Source of the DNA: Rickettsiales bacterium UBA4270
GTDB lineage: Bacteria > Pseudomonadota > Alphaproteobacteria > Rickettsiales > Deianiraeaceae
DNA: 64,000 nucleotides
NCBI GenBank assembly: GCA_002395105.1
Contig: DGWA01000011.1
Location: forward strand, 1-64,000
Direction of reading: 5' to 3'
Program-made: the position numbers and the translations under genes
Notes under the pieces: model-generated
What the model saw: the letters and a program-made list of their open reading frames with translations, nothing else
What the model was told of the DNA's origin: nothing
Database searches by the model: none
In this document: positions 40,701 through 55,700 of the stretch, piece after piece
Numbering within the stretch: the stretch's first letter is position 1
Layout: every line of letters begins with the position of its first letter

Positions 40701-43700
40701 TTAAACTATCGTCAATTTGTAAATTATCAGTTTTAGATGTTATATTTATTTTTCCTTGTTTTAAAACACCTTTATCAAAATACCCATCATTATCATGATT
40801 TTCATTATCTTTTGATGTTTGTATCGTTTGATTATCACATTCAATACAACCTGTTTTTATTAAATATTTGTTAATATCTAAATCATTAACATCTGTTTTA
40901 GTTATGAACTCATCACCTACAAATTTTTTACCATCTTTCTTAATATGACCTGATATTTTTGAATTTGCTTTCTCTTTAACCAAACAAGCACATATTTTTT
41001 CTGTATCAACTTCATTTTTAATTTTTTCTATATAATAGCCAAAATCTATATTTTCTAATTCTTCTTCCGTGAAAGCTCCACCTTGCGTATCCGGTGCATT
41101 ATTACAACAAATAAATATTTCATTATCTTTTGTATCAATTTTAATTCCTTTGAGTTTTTTACTACCATCGTATTCAAAATCAGCTTTATAATAATCTTTT
41201 ACATTATTATCAGCATGTGTGCCGTTAGTAACAGGAAATTCAAATGTCTTCAATTTATCTCTGTCATATTCTCTACGTTGTTGAGCTATAACCATGTTTT
41301 TGATACGTAAATTTTTATTCGCAGATGGATCAAAAACTGCGTTTTTAATAAGTTGTTCAATTTGGTCATATATTTCAATTTTATCACGTATGTTAATATC
41401 GTTATTGCTAAGTAGCAAACCTGAATCATTATTACTGCAAAACTCATAAACATCTTTTTTGTTATCAGAATATAATATTTCTAACTTTTTAAAATTACCA
41501 TTATCATCAAGACTTATAACAGCATTAACAAAATTACCATTTTTATCTTTAAAAAAATTAATCACATTGGCATTTTTGTCTTTGACTTCGATATACAATG
41601 AATTAGCATCAAATTTATTTTCATTGTTCAATTCAGCATAAAATCTTTCTTTATCTCCTGGAAGTTTAACTACTCCTTTTTTTAAGTTACCTCTATCTTT
41701 ATCAAAACTACCTGTAATTTCTATGTTGCCATTACTATGTTTAACTTTTTTAGTCAATTCTCTTGCTAAGTAAGTTACGCCCAAAACCGGAAGAGATATA
41801 GCACCGGCAAAAGCACCAGCAATAGTCTTTATTATATCCATTTTTTTACTATTAACTTGTACAGTCCCTTCAATTATATTATTACCTGAGAACTTTCCTT
41901 GATATGTAATGTCTTTTTGTTGTAATTTACCTTCAATTAATTGCTTGTTTTTATCAAATTTACCTTCTGAATAACTATCTTGTTTATTTACATAACCACT
42001 ATATTGGTTACTGCTAATGTCGTATGACAAATAACTACTTATCTTTGAATTTTTATTCAATTTATCATTAATTTTGAGTCTGTCCAGGTCATTACCAAAA
42101 TATTTATCAACTCTTTCATTATTATTATTGAATAATATATCTGCCTCCTTTGCAATTTCAAAACATTCTTTTTTGCCATCTTTATCAATTCTTGTGATAT
42201 CTGTATATTCTTCACTGCTATTGTCATAATTAAAATCATATTTTTTTATACCGTTGTTTACTTTACTGTGAATTTCTACACTTTTGATAACACTATCTTG
42301 ACACGTTTCATACTTTTTAAAGTCATCACTTTCTACTATATTTGTAAAGTTTTTTCCGTCACCACGAAAATCATTTAATACTTCGTATTTTTGTTTTTCA
42401 TCACTATACTTATAAACCCTATATCCATCATAACGAGTCGTTTCCGTTTTCATTGTTCCTTCATAATTTAAATGTATACCGTTTGGAAACTCAATTGCTA
42501 TTTCTTGTTTTATGTCAATGCGATCGTTTGATGCTTGAAAAATAAATTTTATTGGTAAAGTCGAATTACATTTTTGATAGTCACTAAGCTCCTTTATAAT
42601 ATCTTTTATTACAGCATCATTACTATGTTCGGTTTGTTTATAAATAAAATCTTTTAAAAGATCAACATTGTTTTCGTTAAACAGGCACAAAATTTGACCG
42701 GATAATTTATTGTCTATAAAATTTGCTTTAATATCAAATCCTTCTCCTTTAATTTCTGCTTGTCCAGTTTTGACGAGTCTGAAATTTTCTTCTTTTACTC
42801 TTGTCTTGATTTCGCAATTATCAAAAACTGAATAAGATGATTTTAATTTTGCCACGATTACTTTATGAGCACTGTTAAATTGCACGTCTTTACTAAAATA
42901 ATTTGATTCTCCTTCTTCAAAAGAACCTACAATTTCTCCGCTATTTAAGTCTTTTTCTGTTTGCTTGTATACAACATATTCATCGTCTTTAATCCCAAAT
43001 TCTCCAGAAACTTTGCTTGGTTTAATAATACTATCAAATTTATAATTAGTATCACTACATCTTTTTTTCATAAATGTCTTTTTCATCTTTTGATCATTGT
43101 AGTTCATCGTATTAATTATAATTTCATCGGTATTTGTATCATTTTGTATTTCATATTTTACTCCTTTATTATTTCTAAAAAACTCAACTAAATTATCCTT
43201 ACAGTTTTTTATAAAACTTTTAGCGTTTTTAAAATTAAAATTACCTTTAAATTTATACAACAGATTTAATTTACCTTGATCGTTATATTTTCTTAACACG
43301 AAAGTATCGTCTGATCCTTTTTCTATTTGTAATGATACACGACGATTTTTATTTCTAATTGTTCCTCTGTTACCGCCACTACCATCAAACATGATATCAT
43401 CTGTTATTTTAACGTCGTCAGGTAAATCGTTACATATATCACCAAAAAATCTTAGATCTTTTACAACGCTGTTGACGTCTGTTTTTAAAATATAATGTAA
43501 TTTATGTTCATTTTCGCTAATATCATAACCTTCGGTTATAACCGTATCGTTTTTCTTTTGTTCAACATTATAACTATTGTCTTCTTTTCGTCCTATTGAA
43601 ATATCTTTGTTGCCAATATTGTCTATATAATCATAACAAAATTTACACTTCACTGTATCACCTGGTTTGTATTTTTTGTTATGAGGAAATATTTTATCGT

Positions 43701-46700
43701 CTAAAACATCTAAGCGTTTGGCTTTTGATACTATGTATATTCCATCGCCGTGTTTTAAACCACAACTCATTTTGCCATCATAACGATCACCATTGGCATA
43801 TATTACTTGCATTTCACCATTAGGAAGCCCGAAATTATAAATAGGAAGATCAACAATTCCGTATTTGTCCTTAGCATATTGTATATAACTAAAATTTCGT
43901 TCAACATTACTAATCGTATTTTTAATATTATTAATCTTATCATTTTTAACACTTGTAAGTTTATCCATTTCATATCGACAGTTAAATGTTCCTTCATATT
44001 TATTTCCTTTCAAGTCAATAACTTTACCTTTAAACTCTGTTGAATTTATTTGTTGCTCTAAATATAATGAACATTTGTATTTTTTGTCTCCATTTACAAC
44101 AAACTGATATTTTTCAGGTACATAATCGATATTATCATTTATTTCAAAATATTTTCCATTGTTTAAAAAATTATCAAAAAATATGTGTGTGATTTTATTT
44201 TTTGTATTAATCTTAAAACCATATGTTTTACCTTTATTATATAAATATTCTACACGTTCTGCTTCTTCACTGTTTATTTGTGGCATCCTATCCTCGCCTA
44301 ATGGTATGTTTTTAGTGTGCGACAGTGTTGTATCATCAGTATTATATAGCATTTGTTCATATTTTTCATTAGAACTTTTTTTTAAACAAGATTTTAAATA
44401 TACTTCTTTATAATTTTGTTTAAATGTAGCATCAATGTTGCTATATCTTCCTCGTACTTCATTACTTGTTCCCATTGTATCAGAGATCCTCGATCTAAAT
44501 TGTAATTGTTCTTCAAAAAAAAATTTTTGTAATACTAAATTAAATTTTTTTTTTGTAATTTGATTAACAATAAGATTGTTACGTGTTGTACTTTTGTTGA
44601 CATAATCATTATGTATTTTAGAAACTTCACAATTTCCTTTTCCTGCAACATCATATATTTCTGATTTTAAGATACAGTTTGAATTATTATAATTATAAAT
44701 TGAAAATTTATTACTTAAACTATTTTTCTCTGTTAATACAAAATCGTCAATCGTTAATTTACCTTCTTTCCAAGTACCTGTAAGACAATAAGATTTATTT
44801 TTATTAAAATTAATAAAATCAAAAATTTTTTTTTCTTCCTCTGATAATCCAAAATTAAAACCTGCCAAAGGAACAGTCATGTCAAGATCTTCATTACCTG
44901 CTGTATTTGTACTAGCATCCTTAACAAGAGTATGTAGTTTACCTGATCCATCTTCTTTTCCTTGTTTAAATTCTCCTTCGTAAATAATATTATATTTTTT
45001 ATATGTTTTCTTGCAATCATTTCCGTTAATAAGAAACTCACTGTTTGTTTCATCAAAAACAAAGTCACCTTCAAGCTTACAATCCTCATTTTCTTCAAGA
45101 CCTTTAAATGTATAATTTTTAAGTAAGTCTCTGTAATTATTAATATCTATTCCTTCCGTATTTATTTGTGTTGCTTGCAAGCAAATATTCGACATCATGC
45201 TCAGTTCAGTATTGTTATCAATTGATTCTAAGTCTAGATTAATACTGCTATTTAATTTATAAACTTCAGTTAAAATATCAGCAGCATTTTTTACAAAAAT
45301 AAACTTTGGTTTATTACTATTCTCTGGAACATAGATAGCTTCAAATACTTTTTCAAAATTTTGACCTTTCTCGTCTTCAGCATTAAATATTTTTTTACAA
45401 GCTTTACCGTAGCGATTATATTCAATTATATCATATTTACCATTTTCTTTAAGTGTAGCTTTTTTTTTGATAAACACTACTCCTTGTTGCAAATCAATAT
45501 CATTATTATCTGAGCCAAGAATGTTTTTTATATCTTCTACTTTTAGACCTTCATCTGCAAATTCAAAATAACTTTTTGTTCTATTTGTTTTAACATCTTT
45601 GATATATAAATTAACTATTTTGCCACCTTCATTAAAATTTACTTCAATACTTGTATCGTTTTTTACGAATCTCTTAAATTTATGTTTTTCCATTATTAAA
45701 CGCTTAGAAATATCAAAAGTTAAATTGTCAGTCCAATTGCCTTTAACCATAGTGAAACCTGTTACATCAAATTTAACTACACCATTGTCTTTGTCTTTTA
45801 TTTGTAGTTGTTGCTGTGCAATTGGTACTTGTTGTTGCACAACATTTGCTGGTACAATATTATTAACTTGCCGTACATCAAAGTTATAACTTCCAACGCC
45901 AATTGGTTTATCAGATTTTACGTTCCCTTTATATTTATATAATTCGAAGTTTATTTCACCATTGTCATCATTAAGAACATATCCTCCTTTTTTATCATCT
46001 TCAAATTTACCTTTGTAAATGATTTTTTTCTCTATTTTTTTTCCTTTAATAATTTCGCCTTCTTGTGTGTAATCTCCAGTAAGTATGACTTTGTCTTTTT
46101 TTGTTTTTTGTATATCTTGTTCTATATTTGTTAATATATCTTTATCTAAACGTTTAGTATCTGTTAAATAACCATTAGAGTCTTTTTGTGCATCTGGTTT
46201 GAAAACTTGAATTCTTACGTTACCGACAGTAATTTGTCTTTGTTCTGTATCAATATTTTCAAGATTAATTTCTTGTTCTTCATTTTCAACATTACTGCCA
46301 GCATTGTTATTAACAATTTCTTCTTCAGCTTCACAATATGTTGTTAGCAACAATTTATTTATTTCATGTGAATTACCATCGTATATATAATCAAATTCTT
46401 GTGAACTTGTATTTGTTGGATTTCCGTTATAATCACATTTATAAAATGCAGATTTAACTTTAATGTCTCCTGGATTTGGACCGATAGCAGTGAATTCAAC
46501 TGTATCATATTGTTCTGGAGCTATTTGCTTCTTGTGTAATGTGATGTGCTCATTAATATCATACAACTTTTCTTCTGTGATTTCATTATCACGCCCTTTA
46601 ATATATCGTTTTATTTTTTCCGTTCGATTACCTCCTTCATCTGAATAATAAACTTTTCGTTCAGAAATGTAATAAACTTCCGCTCCTTCTTCTTCTGCAG

Positions 46701-49700
46701 TTTTTTGTTCATCTATTGTTTCTGTATACCAACAGTTATTATCTTGATGATTATCTTCAAAATATTTTGACGTTATTGTTATTTTTTGGTTATCACCACT
46801 GACATAAGAATTGTTTTTAAACTTTAATGTTACTTTTGAGCCCTTAAACATATATCGACCCGATTTTGCTTCATCATATTTTACTATTGGTATTCCTAAC
46901 AATAACACATCGCTATCAAAATATTCTATAGTTCCTTCACCACATCTACAATCGTATTTAAATGGTCCTTTATATAGTCGTCCATCGCACATTTTTTCAG
47001 TACCGTTATCATCGTGTACTTGCATGTTTTTATTGAATTTACATTCATGTGTTGTTAATACTCCACCGATATCACGTTCTAATTCTCCCACTTTAGTTTT
47101 TTGTAAAAGAATAATTTCTCTTTTACCTTGTTCTGTTCCATTAAATTTCATTGGATCAATATCGTCATTATTATACGTTCCTTTGTAATCATAATATTTA
47201 ATATGTTTTAATGTACTTTTACTGTTACATATTTCACGATCAAAAAATACCTCATCAGGATCTGTTGTTTTAAAGCAAAACCCTGTAATATTATTACCAT
47301 CATCTTTACAACGTTTTGCAAGCAATTTGAATTTTCCATAATCTATACCTACTGTAATATTTTTTACATCTTTTATTTTATATTTGTAATATTCTAAATT
47401 ATAATATTTTTCTATTACAGACGTAGATTCTTGTGCTACACTAGCTTGTTGTTGAACTGGTTGTGCATGTTGTGCTGGTACTGTTAGTTGTGATTGTTCT
47501 AAATCTTGAGATATATCGTCATAAATATACGCATATTGTTCTTTGTTTGTTTTTAATGTTATATTTAATTTCCCAGCATTGTCTTCTTTAGTATATTTCT
47601 CGGTAAGACTAACTAACAGATCATTACTATCACCTAGTTTATAATCTTGATTGCAAAAAAATGTCGTTACAGTATTTGTCTTGGTACCATTTGCATTATT
47701 ATAATTAGTATTGACATAACCTGTTTGATCATAAGTATCTTTTCCTCTTCTTGTGATAATATCACCAACTAATGTGTTTTTATAAACTTGCGAACATTTA
47801 TCAAATGGTACTGCTTTAAGAATATTTTCAATTTTAAAATCAATTATCGTACCACTTGGAATACCATCTTTTATATTTTTTTGATCTTCACTTGAAAGTG
47901 TGCTTACCTCACAACCATTATTTCCAACACTATATTTAAATAAAAGTTTACCATTTTTATATTTTGATATTTCTTTAACTTTTTTATCATTATCTAATTG
48001 CAACAAAGTGCATTCACCATTATTATATGTAACTGCAATATTATCTGGTAGTTGTAATGTAATTTTTTGTGAAACATCAATTGTAAAATCTTTACTAAAT
48101 GTTGCATTAATAGTACATCCTTTTTTTAAACAGAAACAATTTAGACTGTTTTTATCGTCTTTTTTTTCAACATAATTTTTAGTTAATTCATTATTGGTTA
48201 AAAAATTCAAAAAAGCTTTACATTTATTGCTATCGTCGCTTGTTACGCAAATATCGCACCCTTGATTATGACCAACTGTAATACGTCCAAAACCTCTATG
48301 ACGACCTGCAGAAAAATTACCTTCATAAACATTATCTTTTTCGTATGTTTTTTTTCCAAGACCATGTTCTTTCCCTTCTGAAGTTTCACCTTGGTAAAAA
48401 CTGTTTTCATAAACAATTTCGCATTTTTCTCCATCAATACATACTTTACCGTCTTTTTTATATTTAAAAGTACCTACATAAAAAATCTTTTTTTCAGTAT
48501 CAAGATTGTATCCTTCTAATACTCCATTATTATTATTTTTCATTATTTTCGTTATTTCAACATCATTTTCTTTTATTTTTAAGCCTTGAATGTCCCTACT
48601 ACTACTTGAATGAGTAACATCGCGTGACATAACATCGTTTATAGCATTTTCTTGGCTTTCTGAAAGATTGTATTCTCTAATAGTTCCATATGCTTTAATT
48701 TCAGTCGGAACCTCATTACCTAAGTTTTCTTTTTTTATGTCTGAAAGTCGTAAACCTTCTGTACACCCAAACAATTTTAAGTTTTTTAAATAACTTTGTT
48801 CATCAACTTCGCATAAAAGCAGTTTTGATGTACTACTTGTTTTTTCTTTTTCTATATCAACATCAGTTATCTTTATATCGCATTTACCTAAATTATTATA
48901 CTTAGTATATGATGGCCGATTACTTTCATCTAATTGATATTTAATTCCTCCGTGTAATTCTATCTTTGGAAATTCAATAACAGTATCGACAACAAAATCT
49001 CTTAGTTTATTAAATTCAATCCCTTCATCTTCAAAGAGTTGATCATTTGGGTTTACTCCGGTGAATTGTTGGCATATTTGCTGATCATATTGTTCTAATT
49101 TTTTTCCTTGTCTTGCAAAATATTTCACATAACACTTTTTAAAAATAGTTTCGTTAGCTGAGTTTTTACATTCATTATATTTAGATAAACTTACAAAGCG
49201 TTTTATTGTTTTTTTAGTGTTATCGACGTTATGTTTTTTAAGTTCTACCCTAAGAACATTTTTTTCAATTGTTCCACGTACAAATTGATATTTGACTATA
49301 TCTACACAATATTCATCCTGGTTGTCTCTTGTTTTATATTCTTTTATCAACAACAATTTTTTACCATTAATTTTGGCTCCCGAACATTGAAAATCCATTC
49401 TCCAGGAATAATGTCGTTCTTTATTAATTTCATTAATCACGTCTTTTTTTAATTTCACTAAACCATTGGAACCTATAAAAAAACTATTAAAATTATCATC
49501 GTTTTCAAAAACAATACTTGCTGGATGACTTGTAGATTTTACACTTACCATTTGTTCGCCCATCAACTGAAGATTACTAAATTTTCCTTCGACTAAATAA
49601 CCAAGATTTTCATAAGTACATGTACCTTGTTTAAAAACACCTTTATTAAAAGTACCGTCTAAAGTAACATTGCAAGTAATGTTTGGTTTACCAAGTGTGA

Positions 49701-52700
49701 TTTTCTTTTTCAATGTTCCTTTTCCTTGATACAAACTATCATCTAAAAAAAGTAAACTTTTTCCGCTATAATACTCAATCTTTTCACCTTCTTTATTATA
49801 AGTATAAAATTCACCTTTACAATATTCATCTTCTTTTTTCACTTTTGCATATATATAATCATCAGAACATGATTTTTTGTTGAAAGCTTCTACTGTTGTA
49901 TCATCGTTTATTTTGGTATTTTTTTCATTTAAAAATTGTTTGTTTTCTAATTTAGATATAGTTTTTGAATATTCAGTAAGCTCATTATTCTTATTACAAG
50001 CCATTTTATATGCTTTTTCAACTTCTTCATTAATTGCATATTTTTCACTTATTTCACTAGGGTTTTCTTCTCTATATTTAAAAATAGCTTTTTTTATAGT
50101 ATTATTATCATATTCAAATTCAATTTCACCACCATGATCTAAAATATTACCACCTTCATCATTAGCCAAACCTTTATTATTACAATATAACGATTGTTTA
50201 GTTATTTTTTCTTCTCCATTTCGTATAGTAGAAAAAATTTTTCTTTCATCCGAAACTTTATTGCCATTTTTTTGTATAAACTCCTCAATAAATTTACCAA
50301 CGTTATCCGGTTTTTTACGCGATATTTCTGTTGTTATTATTCTATTTCGATTATCCGTACTTTTTTTATTATATTTCTCTAAAATACCGTTAGAAAACGA
50401 TACTTCAATAGTAGAATTATCGGTGTCTTTATATGAAACAGACGCACTATCTTTATTGAATTTAAGCAAAAAGTCATCTGCTTTAAAAATGTTTTCTTTC
50501 GTTGTATCAATATTACCTTTATGGAAATTACAATGTCCTGCTTCTCCTTCTACATCTACTTTAAAAATAATTGACGGTGAGTCATTAATGTTAAAAACTC
50601 CATTGTTGCCAATAAATTTTAATAATTTAGCAAGAGATGTATCTTCTTCGTATCCATACAATGTAAATGGTTGTTCTTTTTTTATTTTAAATTCTTGTGC
50701 CACTCCGTGCGCACCATAGAGTTGAAATGGACCTTTATATTCAAAATCAGGATTGTTAGATTTTAATGTTCCACCATCTTGAAATGCAGTTTGACTGGCA
50801 ATACCTTTATAGTGAATTTCGCTATCATAAATGTCTCCATTAAACAAAACACTACCATCATCAAAAATATCTTCATATCCTTTAAATAAAAATTTATTAT
50901 CTGTTAAATTGTTTAGAGTAAAAAAATTTCTATATTTCAATATATAATGTCTATTTTGGATTTGCCCTTCATCATCATTTTCTTTTATCATCACATCTTT
51001 TTCAGTAATAAAAAAATCGTTTTTAAATTTTTTATCTAAAAACAGTTTATCGCTTTCCTTTACAATGTCTTCTTTAAAATTTAAATCAAAACATTGTCTT
51101 ATACTTTTTACAGTCTCAGAATCTTCTGCTTGTTTTGAAAACAAATATTTTCCTTCGACCTTCTTATTAGCGTCCAATTCATTATCTATAAATTGTTTTA
51201 AATTTTCACTATCACCATCGCTTGTATGATAATCAATAGTTAAGCCGTTATAACTCGCAGTATCTTCATATTTATAAACTTTATATTCTTCAATTTCAAA
51301 AGTCGTTTCATCTTTATTATATCCGTCAATATCATTATTGGTTAAATCTTCATCTTTTTTATTATATTTGATTTTATGCAACGTTAAATTACTAAAATCG
51401 TTATTATCTATGTCATACCCATCAGCGCCATATAAAACTCTACAAGCACGATCAAAAATTTCAATAGTTCCATTGTCTTTACTTTCTTCATTACCTTCAT
51501 TATAAAATATATAATTTCCATTATCATCCATCTTCCTACTTACAGATTGTATTATTTTAACGTCATCTTGAATATTATAATTATTTAATAATCCCAAACA
51601 ATATTCTTTGTTCTTTTCTTTTAAAATCTTTTTTAATCGCCTTCCCTTGTTGTTATCGGATTCTTTACTAACTGTTAAATCTTGTGTTTTTTTCCATTGA
51701 TCATTGTTAAATACATGCATGGTAATGTTATCCAATACATCCTGATGGTTAACTATTATATATTTTAAAACAAGCTTTTCTATACTTCTATTATTACGAT
51801 AATAAATTACGGTTTCTTTTTTATTGTCATTAGACTGATAATTTACAACAACATTGCTATTGAAGTCAATAAAACTATCTTTTGTAAAATTACAAATTAT
51901 TTCAGCGTTTTTAATTTTATCACTACCATTCTCTATATTAGCCGTTCCAAGAATATCTGCAAGATATGTATCTTTTTCTGACTGCTTAATAAAACGACTA
52001 AATAAAGATAATTCTTGACCGTTATTTTGTTCTGCGTTTTCATTAAAACGAATATTACATTTATTCACTGGTTTGCCTTGTGCAAATTCCGACTTTAATT
52101 CAAGTCCACAACTGTACTTTTTAGTACAATTTTTACCGTTCAGCATTCCATTAGAACTAAATGTTCCTTTGCACAAACTATTTTCTGCATCATATTTTAT
52201 ACCTTTTATACTGCCATCAGCTTTTTTAGTAAAATGACTGATAATTCTATATTGTTCTAAATCAAAATCATATGGAATATTATTTTGCTCTACTGTAAGT
52301 GCATCTTGTGCATTCGACAAATCAAATGATTCTTCCATTTGCTCACCATCGACTTTACTAACTTTCGTAACTTTTTTTAATAAGTATATGTTGTTGTCAT
52401 CGTAATCATACTTATAACATTCGCTTTCACCTATTTTACCACCTTTGTCATCGCAATTTTTTATGTAATTTTTAAGTCTGCCATCTTCGTCATAAATCAA
52501 TAAATTATATTTTCGTGAATCCGGATTAAAAACAACTAACCGACATATTTTTAATCTCTTGTTTTGTCTTACAGTTTCTTGATCTACAACTGCTTCTAAT
52601 TTATTGCTAAATCTAAGTTGCTGACAGCCAACTAATATATTTTCTATTCTTTCGTTGTCTTCAATACTTGCAACTTTTTTATAACGATTAATGATGTTTT

Positions 52701-55700
52701 CATAATTAACATGATATTCTGTTTCCGAAGAAGTTGCAAAAAAATCAATACTAAAATTAAGTTTATTTTGTTTAATGTTTTTGCATTCTGCCTTGAGAAT
52801 TTTATTTTCTTGAGAAAATGTACCAACAACTTCAATGTTTTCACAAAACGTTTTAGTTGTTAATCCATCGGCTGAAAAAGAGCAACAATCGCGTCGAGAA
52901 TCTAAAACACTGTTTATCCACGTACCTTCAATAGTTTCATTTTCCTGCAATTCAACATAATTATTCACGCCATATTTAACTTTTAATTTACCTGAACTTG
53001 TATTTTTTAATTGGCCACGACCGTCCATTTTATTATCACGTAATGAACCTTTATATTCGGCAGTTTGGTTTCGTTCTTCATTGAAATTCAAATATTTCAC
53101 CACAGCGTTCTCACATGTAAAATTCAATTTGTTTATATTGTCAATCAAATCATCTGGACTATTAATTTCACTGATTTTTTCAACACCTTCTTTTCTTCCA
53201 TCATACGATAAAAAATCATATATATTTGATTTGTCATCATAATATGCAATTCCACTATAGATACCTCGTTGTTTTACATCCCTAAAATCTTCTAATAATA
53301 TTTCTTCGCATTGAATTTTATCTTTTGAAATTGTAATTAAACCATTTGTTTTTATTTTTGCATTTTTTATGTCTAGTTGTTTTTGTCGTTCAAAACAGTT
53401 TTTAAATGTTGCTGATTGTCCTTCTTCTTTAATGCTCTTTAAAATTTGGCTTTCGGAAACTTCTTTATTAAGAGTTCCTTCTTCTTTTTGTTTTTTATAA
53501 AATTCAAAAAGAACTTTAGAACGATCTTCTGCTGATGTAGTATCTATAGTAATTCGAGCAGCAGATTTTAGCATGTTGTCATTACCATAAGCAATTGCGC
53601 TTATTTCTTGTTCGTAATCTGGAGAATATAATGTTTTTCCTTTATCATTACATCTTGTTTTTTGTAAAATAGTGAGACCTTTTTTATTATATTCTACATT
53701 ATTATAGTAACAATCTCCACCATTATTATCAATATAAATTTTTTTTAAACTATTTTTATCGACCCAAATTTGTTGCTTAATTTTAGGAGGATTAGGATTT
53801 CTATAACATATTCTATCAAACAATGCTCCATATGTAGTAATGTTGCACATTCCCTGTTCTATTTGTTCTTTGCTATCTTGATCTTCAAAATCTAAAAAAT
53901 TTTCTCCTAGTTTGTTTCCAATATATCTTCCTAAACCGTCATCTTTAAAAAAAGCAAAACTCGCCAATATTTCACCGTTTTCTTCTTGTACACCTTTTTT
54001 GATTTTTAATGATAATATTTTTTTTTCATCTTTTTCAAGATCACTATTATCATAAACTTCTTCTAAAGTTAATTTGTTGCCGATATAATTATAACATCTT
54101 CCATCGTTGTTATGCATAATTTTCGCATCTTTGTTTATATAGATGATGTTTAAATCTTTATTAAATTTTCCTTCCAATTTATCATCTTCTACAAAACAAT
54201 CATTGCATACAAAAAATCGATCTTTATATTCACTAATATCATATCGAGCTTTTATTGTCAATTCACCTTCTACATCATTTTCACTATACTTGCCTTTAAA
54301 ATGATAAGCACCAGACATAATTTCTGCATTATTGCAAGATAATTTAAGATCTCCTTCAGATTCAACAAATTCACCTTTTTCAAAAAAAATTCCTATTTTG
54401 TCTTTAAAACTAGCTACAGTGCCTACATATGTGCTGTCTTTAGAATTTTTATAAGTACAGGATAACAGTTTTTCATTTCTATATTCTTCATCATTTAACA
54501 ACATAGAAACCTCGTTCTCGAAACTTGAGCTAGAATAAGAATTGATAATTCTTTTCTCTTCTTCAATTATATTACCAAACTCATCGCGTAGTAAAAACGG
54601 ATCTTTTACTTTGTACCTTTTAGGAATAAACGTCAATCGCAACTCTTTGTCTTGTTTTTTTATTATAACTTTTTTAAATAATCCTTGTAAAGTTTTTTCA
54701 ATAGATGTCGAATCGGATTTCTCGTTCCCATTTTGGTCGCAGTTAAATATAGTTTTTATAACTTCTTCATTTTCAAATTGTTCTGATATATATTGATTAG
54801 TGTTATTATTAATATGAATCATTTTTTCTACTCCTTTATTATTTAAATCTCCTAAATGTTTATGTATTTTTTCTACATCAAATCCTTTTTTGGGACCTAA
54901 ATTGTTAAGTAAGTTTTCTAAATCATTAACAACACTGTTACCGAAATCATTGCTAGTATCTCCATTGAAGAAATATTTGCTTTTGAAACGAATTTTTTCA
55001 TCTTCGATATTGCTATCTTCAACAATATCATCAGTGACTTTAATACATTTTCTGTTATAATAGTATTCAAAACTTTTGCCATCGTTTTTAATAACTATAA
55101 CAGGAGTCTCTGCCTTACCATCTCTAAAAGTTGCTAACACTTTATCGCCTTTATTTAATTTAATTCCAATCATCTTTCGATTATAAGCTCTGCCTGCATA
55201 CTTAACGCTTAAAGTAAAATCTTCTAAAACTTTCAAAGAACCACCTTCATCTTCTTCTTTTCCATTCATAATATTACCTGTGTATTCATATTCTTTCCGT
55301 GCTTGATATTTACAAACTTCGCCTTCTAAAATGTTATCATCTAGAAAATCACCTTCAAAAACGATGTTACCATCGTCATCAAACATCTTTCCTTTGCCGT
55401 TTTTCTTATCATCTTTATAATTGCCAAAAAATCTAATTCCACCGTTATCATAAAAGGTTTGAAAAAAACCATTTTTAAGATCATTACTGTAAGAACCATC
55501 TTCAATAAGAATGTTGTTTTTGAAAGTCTTACCTCTACCGTTTTTTTTACCATATTTGAAAGTTCCTAAAAAATAAGATTCTTCGTCCTCTGCGTATAAT
55601 TTACCTAAACCGTGCCTTAAACCTCCTCTATATTGACCTTCATACTTTATAACCCCATTGTCATAAAATTCTTTAACAAGATCACCTTCTCTTTCATAGT

